Shown here one piece after another: positions 52,530-62,736 of a stretch of DNA of 64,000 bases. The translations under genes and the position numbers were made by a program. The stretch spans positions 372,001-436,000 of the forward strand of contig UGUC01000002.1 of assembly GCA_900455155.1 (NCBI GenBank). Reading direction: 5' to 3'. Below the pieces are notes generated by a model. The model did not search any database. It was given only the letters and a program-made list of their open reading frames with translations, and was not told where the DNA came from. The DNA comes from Providencia stuartii (GTDB lineage: Bacteria > Pseudomonadota > Gammaproteobacteria > Enterobacterales > Enterobacteriaceae). Position 1 is the first letter of the stretch, and every line of letters starts with the position of its first letter.

Positions 52530-53275
52530 GTATTCTCTCAAGTGTTGTCGATGTATATCGGTTGTTTCTTCGCTCCGGCGATGAACTGACGGTGACAACG
52601 TTAGTGAATGAATTGGGAATGCCAAAAAGCTCAGCATCACGTTTATTAAAACAGATGGCAGAGCATGGTTTGCTCGAAAAGAAAAATGATGCGCCCATTT
52701 ATCGTCCGGGGCTGATCATTATGGAGTTAGCGCATCGCGCTCGGGGTATGAACCCGTTGATTGATATGGCGCTTGAATCACTCGATGAACTGACCAAAGA
52801 AACGGGGTTCACCACTTATGTCTCTTTAAGAGACAAAGATAAGGTAAGAGTCGTGCATGCACGTATTGGTAATAGCATGCTTCAAGTGATCACTCAGCCG
52901 GGAACAAAATTGCCTATAGCGGGAACTTCTACAGGTAAAGCGTTATTAGCTCGTTACTCTTTGAGTGAACGTGAAGTGATCATTTGCCAAGAGCCGCAAG
53001 AAAAGCAAGACAAGCTACGCCAAGAGTTAAATCAAATTGAGGAACGAGGCTGGGCATTTTCAATTAATGAGTCCGTTCCGGGGGTCGCCTCTGTCTCAAG
53101 TACCGTGTATGACCCTGCGCAAGGTACACTCTATGCCTTATGTTTGAGTTTACCTGCATCGCAAATTACCTCTGAATTATTGGCGCAATTAGCGACAAAA
53201 ATATGTCATAAGGCATCCTACCTTGGCAGTATGGTAGGTGACCCTTATTGGTTAAAACGTAGTAGTGAATCATAA
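52526..53275 (+). CDS. IclR-family transcriptional regulator
   Basis: A 249-residue regulator: N-terminal winged helix (ELTVTTLVNELGMPKSSASRLLKQMAEHGLLEK) and C-terminal IclR effector domain (PGTKLPIAGTSTGKALLA and ERGWAFSINESVPGVASVS). It overlaps the amidase stop (ATGA), so it is cotranscribed with what it probably controls. The palindrome at 50253 is the likely binding site. Confidence 0.9.
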   Translation: MSILSSVVDVYRLFLRSGDELTVTTLVNELGMPKSSASRLLKQMAEHGLLEKKNDAPIYRPGLIIMELAHRARGMNPLIDMALESLDELTKETGFTTYVSLRDKDKVRVVHARIGNSMLQVITQPGTKLPIAGTSTGKALLARYSLSEREVIICQEPQEKQDKLRQELNQIEERGWAFSINESVPGVASVSSTVYDPAQGTLYALCLSLPASQITSELLAQLATKICHKASYLGSMVGDPYWLKRSSES

Positions 53276-53418
53276 AATAAAAATATTATATTTATTGTGC
53301 GTGTATGCGCCTTCACCAGGAAATAGGCTAATTTTTGACGGTTATACACCAACCATTAAAGGAGAGTGGTGAGATCGAGAGAAATAAGCTGAAAAGTAGT
53401 ACATAACAAGGGAAATAT

Positions 53419-54357
53419 ATGAGTTTAAAGCAGACCCTGTGTGCTTACGAGTTAATCGATAGCGCCGTTGTTAATGGGGATGATATTGTCGCTTTGTTTA
53501 AAAACTTTACTACCATTGAAGCATCATCAAAAACAGTGCGAGATGGAAAAGGGCAAAGTGATTTTGTGCGTATCGTGATCCCAGGTACTCATGGTAAACG
53601 CCAAGGTAACCATGCCCCAACATTGGGGATTATTGGGCGTTTAGGGGGTATCGGAGCGCGCCCATCTCGTATTGGGCTGGTTTCTGATGCTGATGGCGCT
53701 ATTGCTGCCATTGCGACGGCATTAAAACTTGCCGAGATGAGAGAAAAGGGTGATGTCCTCATGGGGGATGTGATCATTACGACGCATATTTGCCCAACAG
53801 CGCCAACACGTCCTCATAGCCCCGTTGATTTTATGGACTCACCACTCAACGATGAGACGATGAATGAAAATGAGGCTATCCCAGAAGCGGATGCTATTTT
53901 ATCTGTGGACACGACAAAGGGAAATAGGCTGATCAACCATAAAGGTTATGCCTTGTCACCAACGGTAAAAGATGGCTATATCTTGCCTGTTTCTGAGGAC
54001 TTACTTCATTTGATGGAGTGGAGCAGTGGGCAGAACGCGGTGACGTTCCCACTCGCGGTACAAGATATCACGCCTTACGGCAACGGATTACATCACATCA
54101 ATAGTATTATGCAGCCAGCAGTCTCAACAACAGCCCCTGTTGTTGGTGTGGCTATTTGTACGCAGACAATTGTGCCGGGTTGTTCAACAGGCGCTAGTCA
54201 TGAAGTGGATATTGCCGCATCGGTGAAGTTTATGATTGAAGTTGCGAAGGCATTTGGTAGCGGTAATTGCCAATTCTATGATGAAGAGCAATTCGCACTG
54301 CTTAAATCACTTTATGGTGATGTCTCTTTTTTACAAACCCACGGCCGTCCCCATTGA
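53419..54357 (+). CDS. DUF1177 domain protein
   Basis: A 312-residue protein that is DUF1177 over its whole length, with glycine-rich LGIIGRLGGIGARPSRIGLVSDADGA, TTHICPTAPTRPHSPVDFMDSP and TIVPGCSTGASHEVDIAA. The conserved His, Asp and Cys residues suggest a metal-dependent hydrolase-like enzyme, but function is unknown. DUF1177 genes often lie in catabolic clusters with permeases. It follows the IclR gene by 143 bases, with GGGAA before the ATG, and may have its own promoter. Confidence 0.85.
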   Translation: MSLKQTLCAYELIDSAVVNGDDIVALFKNFTTIEASSKTVRDGKGQSDFVRIVIPGTHGKRQGNHAPTLGIIGRLGGIGARPSRIGLVSDADGAIAAIATALKLAEMREKGDVLMGDVIITTHICPTAPTRPHSPVDFMDSPLNDETMNENEAIPEADAILSVDTTKGNRLINHKGYALSPTVKDGYILPVSEDLLHLMEWSSGQNAVTFPLAVQDITPYGNGLHHINSIMQPAVSTTAPVVGVAICTQTIVPGCSTGASHEVDIAASVKFMIEVAKAFGSGNCQFYDEEQFALLKSLYGDVSFLQTHGRPH

Positions 54358-54460
54358 TATCAAAAGATTGATATTAAAAAATAGACACAGTTAACGACCA
54401 ATCATGCAAACCAGTTATTGCTAAATGAAAAGTAATTAACTGTGCTCTATTACACGGGGG

Positions 54461-54712
54461 TTATTCTTGAGGCGTTGCCTCTGCACTTGTATGATTCAAC
54501 GTACTGCTTTCAATCGGAATGATGAGGTTGGCATGGTTCCCTTTTGGGCCAGTATTAATACTAAAATTGACTTTCTGACCAGCTTTTAATGTCCTGTAAC
54601 CTTCCATTTGTATACAAGAATAATGAGCGAAAATATCTTCGCCCCCATTTTCTGGGCAGATGAAACCAAAGCCTTTGGCGTTGTTGAACCATTTAACTGT
54701 ACCTGTCTCCAT
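54461..54712 (-). CDS. cspD: Cold shock-like protein CspD
   Basis: An 83-residue cold-shock domain protein: GTVKWFNNAKGFGFICPE with RNP1, DIFAHYSCIQM with RNP2, GYRTLKAGQ and GPKGNHA, all as in E. coli CspD, a stationary-phase inhibitor of DNA replication. The ATG at 54712 (AAGGA upstream) is chosen; longer frames upstream lack the family start METGTVKW. The C-terminal tail is longer than in E. coli (74 residues). Divergent from clpS. Confidence 0.94.
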   Translation of the reverse strand: METGTVKWFNNAKGFGFICPENGGEDIFAHYSCIQMEGYRTLKAGQKVNFSINTGPKGNHANLIIPIESSTLNHTSAEATPQE

Positions 54713-55095
54713 ACATCGTCCTTCGTATTTACAAGTTGTGTTTGACATAAATGCATAACCACTATGCATCGACTAAGTATAATTACACATATTGACTGTC
54801 TGCAAATCATACTGTAGTGAATTGCCTTCGGACGTCAAGCGATCAATTTGCTGATTTTTGGCGAAGTGATAAAAATTTGATATGGCTAACGCTCTCCAGT
54901 TTATTAATTTTGAAGCAGATCACAAAATTTAGGCCATATGAGTTGCGTTAGGTTGCGTGTTACACTGTTATTAAGCGGAAACAGCAATTGATAAAACAAA
55001 TGATTTTATTTATGTTTTATTGTTATCTTGATTAATAGAAATCATTGATAATAAAGGCTATGCTTAATAAATCTTAACTCCGAGCACGACAAGTA
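54713..55095. promoter_or_regulatory. Divergent promoter region cspD-clpS
   Basis: A gene-free stretch of 383 bases, AT-rich, between divergently transcribed cspD and clpS. It should hold both promoters; no specific box is claimed. Confidence 0.6.
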
Positions 55096-55416
55096 ATGAG
55101 CGATTTTCTTGGTACATTTAAAACAGATGTTGTTTTTAAAGATGAAGTGGAGCAAGTTTTACAGCCCCCTTCGATGTATAAGGTTATATTAAATAACGAT
55201 GATTACACTCCAATGGATTTTGTTGTTGAAGTGTTGCAAAAATACTTTTCTTTTGATGAAGAACGCGCTACACAGATAATGTTAGATGTCCATTTTCAGG
55301 GGAAAGGGGTTTGCGGTATCTTTACGGCAGAGGTTGCGGAAACAAAAGCGGCACAAGTTAACAGCTATGCGCGCGAACATGAGTACCCTTTGTTGTGCAC
55401 AATAGAAAAAGTGTGA
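55096..55416 (+). CDS. clpS: ATP-dependent Clp protease adaptor ClpS
   Basis: A 106-residue N-degron adaptor for ClpAP, the E. coli length. The signature [20 protein letters not shown] holds the N-end-residue pocket and [20 protein letters not shown] follows. clpA begins 31 bases after it. Confidence 0.97.
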   Translation: MSDFLGTFKTDVVFKDEVEQVLQPPSMYKVILNNDDYTPMDFVVEVLQKYFSFDEERATQIMLDVHFQGKGVCGIFTAEVAETKAAQVNSYAREHEYPLLCTIEKV

Positions 55417-55446
55417 ACTCGCTAATATCAATTTTGGGAGGTGCTT

Positions 55447-57732
55447 ATGCTCAATCAAGAACTGGAGCTGAGTCTAAACGTCGCATTTGCAAAAGCGAAA
55501 GATAATCGACATGAATTTATGACAGTGGAGCACCTGTTGCTGGCATTATTGAGTAATGCGTCAGCACGTGAAGCATTGGATGCCTGTAAAGTTGACCTTG
55601 TTGTTCTGCGACAAGAGCTTGAGCACTTTATTGCGCAAACGACGCCACTGTTGCCTGAAAATGATAATCGCGATACTCAGCCAACATTAAGTTTTCAACG
55701 CGTTCTGCAACGTGCGGTCTTCCATGTTCAGTCATCGGGTCGTAATGAAGTAAGTGGCGCGAATGTACTGGTCGCAATATTCAGTGAGCAGGAGTCACAG
55801 GCAGCTTATTTATTGCGTAAACATGATGTAAGCCGTTTAGATGTTGTCAATTTTATCTCCCACGGCACGATTAAAGGGGAAGCTTCGGCATCATCCGAGC
55901 AAGATACGCCAAACAGCAACGTCAATCATGAAGAACAGCCTGTTTCTGATGATCATATGGATAATTTCACAACCAATCTGAATCAACTGGCTAAACAAGG
56001 CAAAATTGACCCGCTGGTAGGGCGTCAGGCAGAGCTAGAGAGAACGATCCAAGTTCTTTGCCGCCGTCGCAAAAACAACCCATTGCTGGTGGGAGAATCT
56101 GGCGTTGGTAAAACAGCGATAGCGGAAGGGCTAGCATGGCGCATTGAGCAAGGGGATGTCCCCGAGGTCATGAACGGCTGCACTATCTATTCATTAGATA
56201 TTGGTTCTTTATTAGCAGGCACTAAATACCGAGGTGATTTCGAAAAACGGTTTAAATCACTGCTAAAAATGCTGGAAAAAGACAGTAAAAGCATTCTATT
56301 TATCGATGAAATTCACACGATTATTGGGGCTGGTGCAGCGTCTGGTGGTCAAGTTGATGCGGCAAATTTAATTAAGCCATTGTTATCAGGTGGCCGTATC
56401 CGTGTTATTGGTTCAACGACTTATCAAGAGTTTAGTAATATTTTCGAAAAAGATAGGGCGTTGGCACGCCGCTTCCAGAAAATTGATATTGTAGAGCCAA
56501 CAACTGAAGAAACGGTACGTATCATTAATGGATTAAAACCGAAATACGAATCACACCATGATGTTCGTTATACGGCAAAAGCCATTCAAGCCGCGGTTGA
56601 TTTGTCGGTTAAATACATCACGGATAGGCATTTGCCAGACAAAGCGATTGATGTTATCGATGAAGCAGGCGCTCGGACACGTTTGGTTGCACCTAGCAAA
56701 CGTCGGAAAACCATTGGTGTGCCTGAGATTGAATCTGTGGTTGCGCGTATCGCACGTATCCCAGAAAAAACCGTCTCTTCGAGCGATAAAGAGCGCTTAA
56801 AAACGTTAGATTCACGCCTGAAAATGCTAGTGTTTGGGCAAGATGATGCGATCACCGCATTAACAGAAGCTATTAAAATGAGTCGAGCGGGATTAGGCCA
56901 AGATCATAAACCGGTAGGCTCCTTCTTATTTGCAGGCCCTACTGGGGTAGGTAAAACGGAAGTCACAGTCCAACTCGCTAAGGCATTGGATATAAAATTA
57001 TTGCGCTTTGATATGTCTGAATATATGGAACGGCATACCGTGAGCCGCTTAATTGGTGCACCTCCTGGGTATGTAGGGTTTGATCAGGGCGGGCTTTTGA
57101 CGGATGCGGTGATTAAACATCCACATTCTGTTGTGCTGCTTGATGAAATTGAAAAGGCGCATCCCGATGTGTTTAATATCCTTCTACAAGTTATGGATCA
57201 CGGCACACTGACAGACAATAATGGGCGCAAAGCCGATTTCCGTAATGTGATTGTTGTCATGACAACCAATGCAGGGGTTCAAGAAACACAGCGCCGCTCA
57301 ATTGGCTTTGCAGAGCAAGACAACAGTACGGATGCGATGTCTGAAATTAAGAAAGTCTTCTCGCCTGAGTTCCGTAACCGTCTTGATGGCATTATTTGGT
57401 TTAATTCATTATCCATGGATATCATCATACAGGTGGTGGATAAATTCATTGTCGAGCTACAAGCACAACTTGATGAGAAAGGTGTTTCGATTGAAGTTAG
57501 CCAAGAGGCTCGCCGCTGGTTGTGTGAAAAAGGCTATGATAAGGCGATGGGAGCCCGACCTATGGCACGTGTGATCCAGGATAACCTGAAAAAACCATTA
57601 GCAAATGAGCTACTGTTTGGTTCGTTAACTAATGGCGGCTCAGTACGTATCGGGCTTGATAATAAAAGTAACACACTGACATATAGCTTCAGTAGCGTGC
57701 ACAAGGCCTCTCCGGAGGATGCGGTATTCTGA
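55447..57732 (+). CDS. clpA: ATP-dependent Clp protease ATP-binding subunit ClpA
   Basis: A 761-residue AAA+ unfoldase (E. coli 758): N-terminal Clp repeat domain ([17 protein letters not shown]), first P-loop GESGVGKTA at about residue 216, second P-loop GPTGVGKTE at about residue 497, and the IGL-type loop near the C-terminus for ClpP. ATG at 55447 is chosen because GGGAGG lies before it; a GTG two codons upstream is possible. In E. coli serW lies between clpA and infA; no tRNA is found here. Confidence 0.97.
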   Translation: MLNQELELSLNVAFAKAKDNRHEFMTVEHLLLALLSNASAREALDACKVDLVVLRQELEHFIAQTTPLLPENDNRDTQPTLSFQRVLQRAVFHVQSSGRNEVSGANVLVAIFSEQESQAAYLLRKHDVSRLDVVNFISHGTIKGEASASSEQDTPNSNVNHEEQPVSDDHMDNFTTNLNQLAKQGKIDPLVGRQAELERTIQVLCRRRKNNPLLVGESGVGKTAIAEGLAWRIEQGDVPEVMNGCTIYSLDIGSLLAGTKYRGDFEKRFKSLLKMLEKDSKSILFIDEIHTIIGAGAASGGQVDAANLIKPLLSGGRIRVIGSTTYQEFSNIFEKDRALARRFQKIDIVEPTTEETVRIINGLKPKYESHHDVRYTAKAIQAAVDLSVKYITDRHLPDKAIDVIDEAGARTRLVAPSKRRKTIGVPEIESVVARIARIPEKTVSSSDKERLKTLDSRLKMLVFGQDDAITALTEAIKMSRAGLGQDHKPVGSFLFAGPTGVGKTEVTVQLAKALDIKLLRFDMSEYMERHTVSRLIGAPPGYVGFDQGGLLTDAVIKHPHSVVLLDEIEKAHPDVFNILLQVMDHGTLTDNNGRKADFRNVIVVMTTNAGVQETQRRSIGFAEQDNSTDAMSEIKKVFSPEFRNRLDGIIWFNSLSMDIIIQVVDKFIVELQAQLDEKGVSIEVSQEARRWLCEKGYDKAMGARPMARVIQDNLKKPLANELLFGSLTNGGSVRIGLDNKSNTLTYSFSSVHKASPEDAVF

Positions 57733-57743
57733 CAACAAATAGA

Positions 57744-57768
57744 CCACAGGTGTCTTGTGCACCTGTGG
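57744..57768. terminator. Terminator between clpA and infA
   Basis: CCACAGGTG / CACCTGTGG with a 7-base loop, 11 bases after clpA. A second short stem (TCAGGC/GCCTGA) follows towards infA. Confidence 0.7.
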
Positions 57769-57798
57769 CTGTATCAGGCCTTGCCTGAAGAGATAGAA

Positions 57799-58017
<219 letters not shown>

Positions 58018-58157
58018 CTAATCCTCTAAGTCTAATAACCATGATTTTTAACGGGCAAGATAATGCCCAAAAACCCTCACTAAGTAAAGAAATGTTGCAT
58101 TTTAAAGCGATTTTTCTTGAACAGTATGGGCATAAAATAACGTAAAGCCAAAATTCG

Positions 58158-58859
58158 CTATTCGAATAATGGCGGTATTTCAATCGATTGCGGTAACCAG
58201 CAGGCGGGATCAATCGCTTTGTTACGCCACCGATAAAGAATATGTAAAAAATCCCGACGGGATATTTCTTTTGCGCCTAATGAGGCGGTATGGTGGTTAA
58301 GTACCTGACAATCAAAAAGCTGCCCATTATAGCGCAAAAAATGAAAATAAAATGTAATAAAAGCAAATTTGGAGGCATCATTCATCCGACTGAACATAGA
58401 TTCCCCACAAAATAGGTGCCCCATGTTCACGCCATACAGGCCGCCAACCAGTTCTTCACCATACCACGCCTCAATAGAATGAGCGATCCCCTGCTCATGA
58501 AGTGCCTGATACCCCTCACGCACCTCAGGTAAAATCCATGTTCCTTCGTCACGTATCGCACAAGCTGCGATGACATCTTTGAAGGCATGGTTGACAGTGA
58601 CGCGATACTTTTGCTTTCTCAATAACTTTTTCATCGAACGGCTAATGTGCAATTCGCCAACCATTAAAACCGCTCTAGGATCGGGTGACCACCATAATGG
58701 CATTTCGCCCGGGTTAAACCAAGGGAAAATGCCATCATAGTAGGCAGCCTTCAGCCGATCTGGCGCTAAATCGCCACCAATAGCTAACAGGCCATTAGGT
58801 TCCCGCATCGCTTCATGGACGGGCGGGAACAGATAGGAGTCATCATCGAGCTGGTACAT
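58158..58859 (-). CDS. aat: Leucyl/phenylalanyl-tRNA-protein transferase
   Basis: A 233-residue transferase that adds Leu or Phe to N-terminal Lys/Arg, making substrates for ClpS-ClpAP. Family marks: [33 protein letters not shown], and [13 protein letters not shown]. The ATG at 58859 has GAGG before it and gives the E. coli length; an in-frame GTG at 58871 overlapping the cydC stop is an alternative. Translationally close to cydC. Confidence 0.95.
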   Translation of the reverse strand: MYQLDDDSYLFPPVHEAMREPNGLLAIGGDLAPDRLKAAYYDGIFPWFNPGEMPLWWSPDPRAVLMVGELHISRSMKKLLRKQKYRVTVNHAFKDVIAACAIRDEGTWILPEVREGYQALHEQGIAHSIEAWYGEELVGGLYGVNMGHLFCGESMFSRMNDASKFAFITFYFHFLRYNGQLFDCQVLNHHTASLGAKEISRRDFLHILYRWRNKAIDPACWLPQSIEIPPLFE

Positions 58860-58867
58860 GATGTGCC

Positions 58868-60610
58868 TCACAGGGCCTGCTGTTGTAAATGGCGCTGGCG
58901 AAACTGAAAATAGCGGCCTTTTAAATCTAAAAGCGCCTGATGTGAGCCTTGCTCAACAATTTCACCGTTATCCATCACGCAAATAGTATCCATTTGCTCG
59001 ATACTTTGCATGCGATGGGTGATCACAATTAGTGCCTTATCGGCACATTTCTCTTTTAACAGGGCAAGGATCTGCTGCTCTGTTTGTGCATCAAGCCCTT
59101 CGGTTGGCTCATCCATTAAAATTAATGGCGTATTATGTAATAGCGCTCGAGCGATCCCTAAGCGGCGCTGCTCTCCACCCGATAATTGTCGACCACCTTC
59201 ACCCATCCAAGCGTTAAGTTTTTCCTCATTTTCCAGCAAATTACCAAGACCAACTTGGTCTAACACCTCAATGAGCTGTTTGTCGGTTGCCTTATCGTTA
59301 GCGAGCAGTAGGTTATTACGCAAGGTATCACTAAAAATGTGTACCCGTTGTGGAACGACTGACATGAGCGAACGCAGTGCTTGTTCACTATAGTCACTAA
59401 TATTTTGACCATTAATTTTGATCATACCACTATCAACATCCCATGCTCGAGTGAGTAATTGCAAAAGTGTTGATTTCCCACAACCTGTTTTACCTAATAA
59501 GGCGATGTGTTGCCCCGGTAGCAGTGAAAGCGAAACCTGTTTTAAAACCGCGAAAGGTTGCTCGGGGTAAGTAAATGAAATATTGTCGACAACAAGGCTT
59601 TCCAATTGGGGAAGGGATAAACCGTTGTCAGGGAATGTTACCTCTGGTTTGGCATCAATTAGCTGAGAAACACGTTCAGCAGAAGCAATCACTTGCCCCA
59701 TATGCTGAAAGGCAACGGCGACAGGACCTAAGGCTTCAAAAGCGGCCAGTGCACAGAAGACAAATAAAGCAATGAGTGCTCCTGGGTTAGTATTCCCCCC
59801 CACATGATCTGCCGCCATCCACAACAACAAAGTAGCAGTAAAACCAGAGGCAAATAGAATAATGGCTTGAGATACCCCTGTTAGATTGGCTTGCTGTTGT
59901 TGGCGCACTTGCCATTGGCTTTCAATATTTGCCAATGTTTGGCGAAAACGGGGAAGCGCTCCAAACAAAGTCAGTTCCGCTTGCCCTTGTAAAGCGGATG
60001 TCAGGACAGTGCGGTAATGGGCACGTAAGTAAGTCAGCTCTTGTCCGATGGGCTTACCTGCACGATAAAAGACAAACGGTAAGGTAAATAATAAAAACAG
60101 CATAATACAACCGAGTGTCCACGCTAGGCGAGGGTCAAGGAAGCTCAACCCAAAAATCAGGACAAAGATCACGACAAAAGCAGCAAAAATCGGCGATAAA
60201 ACACGTAAATATAGGTGATCGAGGGTCTCGACATCCGCCACAAGGCGGTTAAGAATTTCCCCTTGACGGAAGCGGCTGATCCCCCCCGGTGAGAGCGGTA
60301 ATATTTTACTAAAGGCGAACACACGTAAATGGGCCAAAACTCGGAATGTGGCATCATGGCTAACCAGTCGTTCGGCGTAGCGACCTGCGGTCCGGAAAAT
60401 AGCGGCACCACGGACACCAGCAGCAGGCAGCATATAATTAAAATAATAAAGCCCCGGAAAACCTGCAATTGCCGCCCCAGCGAGGAACCACCCTGATAGA
60501 GTAAGTAGCCCAATACTGGCAAGTAAAGTCACGATGGCTAAGATCATGCCGAGCAGGATCAAAAACCAGTGTCGGCGATAGAGAGCCAAAAAAGGTAATA
60601 GAACTCGCAT
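58868..60610 (-). CDS. cydC: Heterodimeric glutathione/cysteine ABC exporter subunit CydC
   Basis: A 580-residue ABC half-exporter (E. coli 573): six membrane helices, then Walker [10 protein letters not shown], signature [10 protein letters not shown] and [13 protein letters not shown]. With CydD it exports cysteine and glutathione to the periplasm and is needed for cytochrome bd assembly. The ATG at 60610 is two bases after the cydD stop; a TTG two codons upstream is less likely. Confidence 0.96.
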   Translation of the reverse strand: MRVLLPFLALYRRHWFLILLGMILAIVTLLASIGLLTLSGWFLAGAAIAGFPGLYYFNYMLPAAGVRGAAIFRTAGRYAERLVSHDATFRVLAHLRVFAFSKILPLSPGGISRFRQGEILNRLVADVETLDHLYLRVLSPIFAAFVVIFVLIFGLSFLDPRLAWTLGCIMLFLLFTLPFVFYRAGKPIGQELTYLRAHYRTVLTSALQGQAELTLFGALPRFRQTLANIESQWQVRQQQQANLTGVSQAIILFASGFTATLLLWMAADHVGGNTNPGALIALFVFCALAAFEALGPVAVAFQHMGQVIASAERVSQLIDAKPEVTFPDNGLSLPQLESLVVDNISFTYPEQPFAVLKQVSLSLLPGQHIALLGKTGCGKSTLLQLLTRAWDVDSGMIKINGQNISDYSEQALRSLMSVVPQRVHIFSDTLRNNLLLANDKATDKQLIEVLDQVGLGNLLENEEKLNAWMGEGGRQLSGGEQRRLGIARALLHNTPLILMDEPTEGLDAQTEQQILALLKEKCADKALIVITHRMQSIEQMDTICVMDNGEIVEQGSHQALLDLKGRYFQFRQRHLQQQAL

Positions 60611-60612
60611 TA

Positions 60613-62380
60613 TCAAAGCTCCTCACTACGGTGAGCCAACAAGCGGGCAAATGGCCCTTCCGATTGGCTCAATTGTGCATAATGACCACGCTGAATGATT
60701 TGACCATTTGCCATCACCCAAATTTGGTCGTAATTAACCGTTTCTTCGAGTAAGTGGGTGACCATAATTGTCGTTTGCTGTTGAGCTAGTTGATTAAGGG
60801 TATGCATGACCCGTTTTTCACTGTGCGCATCAAGGCTAGCAGCTGGTTCATCCAGTAATAAAATACGCGATGGCTTTAAGAGTGTACGCGCGACAGCAAC
60901 ACGTTGAGCTTGCCCAACGGATAGCCTAGCAGCATAGTCGCCAAGGCGTGTATTTAAGCCATCAGGTAGCATAGGGAGAAACTCGGAAACATAGGCATCA
61001 TCAATGGCTTGTTGTATTTCAGCCTCTGAAGCAGTCGGTTTGCCTAAGCAGATATTCTCGATAAGCGTTTGCTCTGGTAAATGAGGGTTTTGACCCACCC
61101 AGCCAATTAATGCACGCCATTTATCTGGGCAAAGCTCTTTTAGCTCATCCCCATTAATTTTAATCGAGCCTTTATAGGGAAGAAAACCTAACAAAAGATT
61201 GAGTAAAGAGCTTTTCCCAGCACCACTTTGCCCGACAACAGCGATACGCTGTTGTGGCTCGATAGTAAAATCGAGAGGACCGACAAGACGTTGACCGTCG
61301 TGGGAATAGATTTCTAACTTATTTGCTTCAATTTGAATGGGTTTATCTTGCGGTGTCTTATCCCCAGTTTCTGTTTTTTGTTCGCCATCGCTTTCTAACA
61401 ATGTCACCAAACTTTCTGCTGCGCCTACCGCTTGAGCTTTGGCATGATAATAGGTGCCTAAATCACGTAGAGGTTGGAAAAACTCAGGCGATAAAATTAA
61501 TGCCAGAAAACCGGCAAACATGGTGACTGGTAACCCATAGCTTCCAAAATTTAATTCGCCAAGATAGGAAAAACCGAAATAGACGGCTACGATAGCGATT
61601 GAAATTGAGGCGAAAAACTCAAGCACACCAGAGGAGAGGAAAGCCATTCTAAGGACTTCCATGGTTCTTGAGCGAAAGTCTTCGGTAGATTCACGAATTT
61701 GTTGCACTTCTGCTTTTTCACGGAAAAACAGTCGTAATGTATCTAAGCCGCGTAACCGGTCGAGAAAACTACCGCTGAGGCGACCTAAAGCAACAAAGTT
61801 ACGTCGGTTAGCATCTGCGGCACCGAGTCCCACTAAGGCCATAAAAATGGGGATCAATGGGGCGGTTGCAAACAAGATTAAGGCGGCGGCCCAGTTAAAT
61901 GGGAAGATGGCAATCAAGATCATAATAGGGATGATGCCAGCAAGATACATTTGTGGTAGATAGCGCGAATAGTACTCTTGCATATCTTCTATCTGCTCTA
62001 GAACGATAGTCGCCCAGCTACCGGCTGGTTTACCTTTTACCCATACAGGGCCTAGCGCTTGTAGCTTATTTAAGACCATGTTGCGTACTTCTTGGCGTAC
62101 AACTTGACCACAACGAAAGCCCACTCGCTCTCTAATAACCGTTAGGAGTGCGCGTAGCACAAATACGGCAAGGAGTAGGATAAAAGGGGTCAGAAGTTGC
62201 TCTCGTGGAGTGTGTTCCATAATCAGAGCTTGCAATATTACCGCCAAGAACCACGCTTGTGCGATAATCAGCAGACCACTAACAAACGCCTAATAGCATA
62301 GATATACGCAGCCAACGTTTTGCGGATGTACTATGCTGTTTCAACCAACGTACCAATTCAGTCTGTCTTGTTTTATCCAT
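60613..62380 (-). pseudogene. cydD: ABC exporter subunit CydD, one-base frameshift near the N-terminus
   Basis: From ATG 62380 the frame reads MDKTRQTELVRWLKQHS and then RISMLLG, as E. coli CydD starts, and meets a stop within 35 codons. From about 62280 on, the neighbouring frame gives SGLLIIAQAWFLAVILQALIME and continues as normal CydD to 60613, with Walker A GQSGAGKSS and LSVGQAQRVAVAR. One extra base in the AAA run at 62284-62286 would explain this. Length 3n+1; repaired, it has 588 residues, exactly as in E. coli. As cydD matters for fitness, a base-calling error is plausible. Confidence 0.92.
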
Positions 62381-62690
62381 AATGATCAGTGTGCAGGTAT
62401 AGTTTTATATTGAGAGTGTGCCGCTAGCTAAAATAAGCCAATGGATTAAAGCTTAACGGAGTTTTTACCTATCATAGCAGCTTATTCGCGATATGTTGCA
62501 TAATAAAAGTGTGTTATTAAAATAGCACAGATGATTGTTATCAATATGTTTTTATAAAGGTAAATGATAATTGTCATCCACGCAAAACTAAAATCAATAA
62601 GGTAGTTAAACCTGTTAGAGCGATGTCGGTGAGTTTTACAAGATGTATGGCATTTAGCATACAAGGGATAAGCTGTAGGTTCATAACAAC
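62381..62690. other. Intergenic region upstream of cydD
   Basis: About 310 bases with no convincing gene. In E. coli trxB lies upstream of cydD; it is not here. The part next to 62380 should hold the cydDC promoter. Confidence 0.55.
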
Positions 62691-62722
62691 GAATGGCTTT
62701 ACATAAACGAGTAAAGCCATTC
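62691..62722 (-). terminator. Terminator downstream of the DUF4153-like gene
   Basis: GAATGGCTTTAC / GTAAAGCCATTC, 12-base arms with an 8-base loop, 14 bases after the stop at 62737. Confidence 0.75.
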
Positions 62723-62736
62723 ATCACGCATAAATA

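Noticed and set aside
62566..62579. ATGATAATTGTCAT, Fur-box-like
   Set aside because: Imperfect match to the 19-base Fur consensus and no iron gene next to it.
62482..62727. 81-codon minus-strand open frame upstream of cydD
   Set aside because: It runs through the terminator hairpin at 62691-62722, is composed of unusual residues and has no ribosome site.
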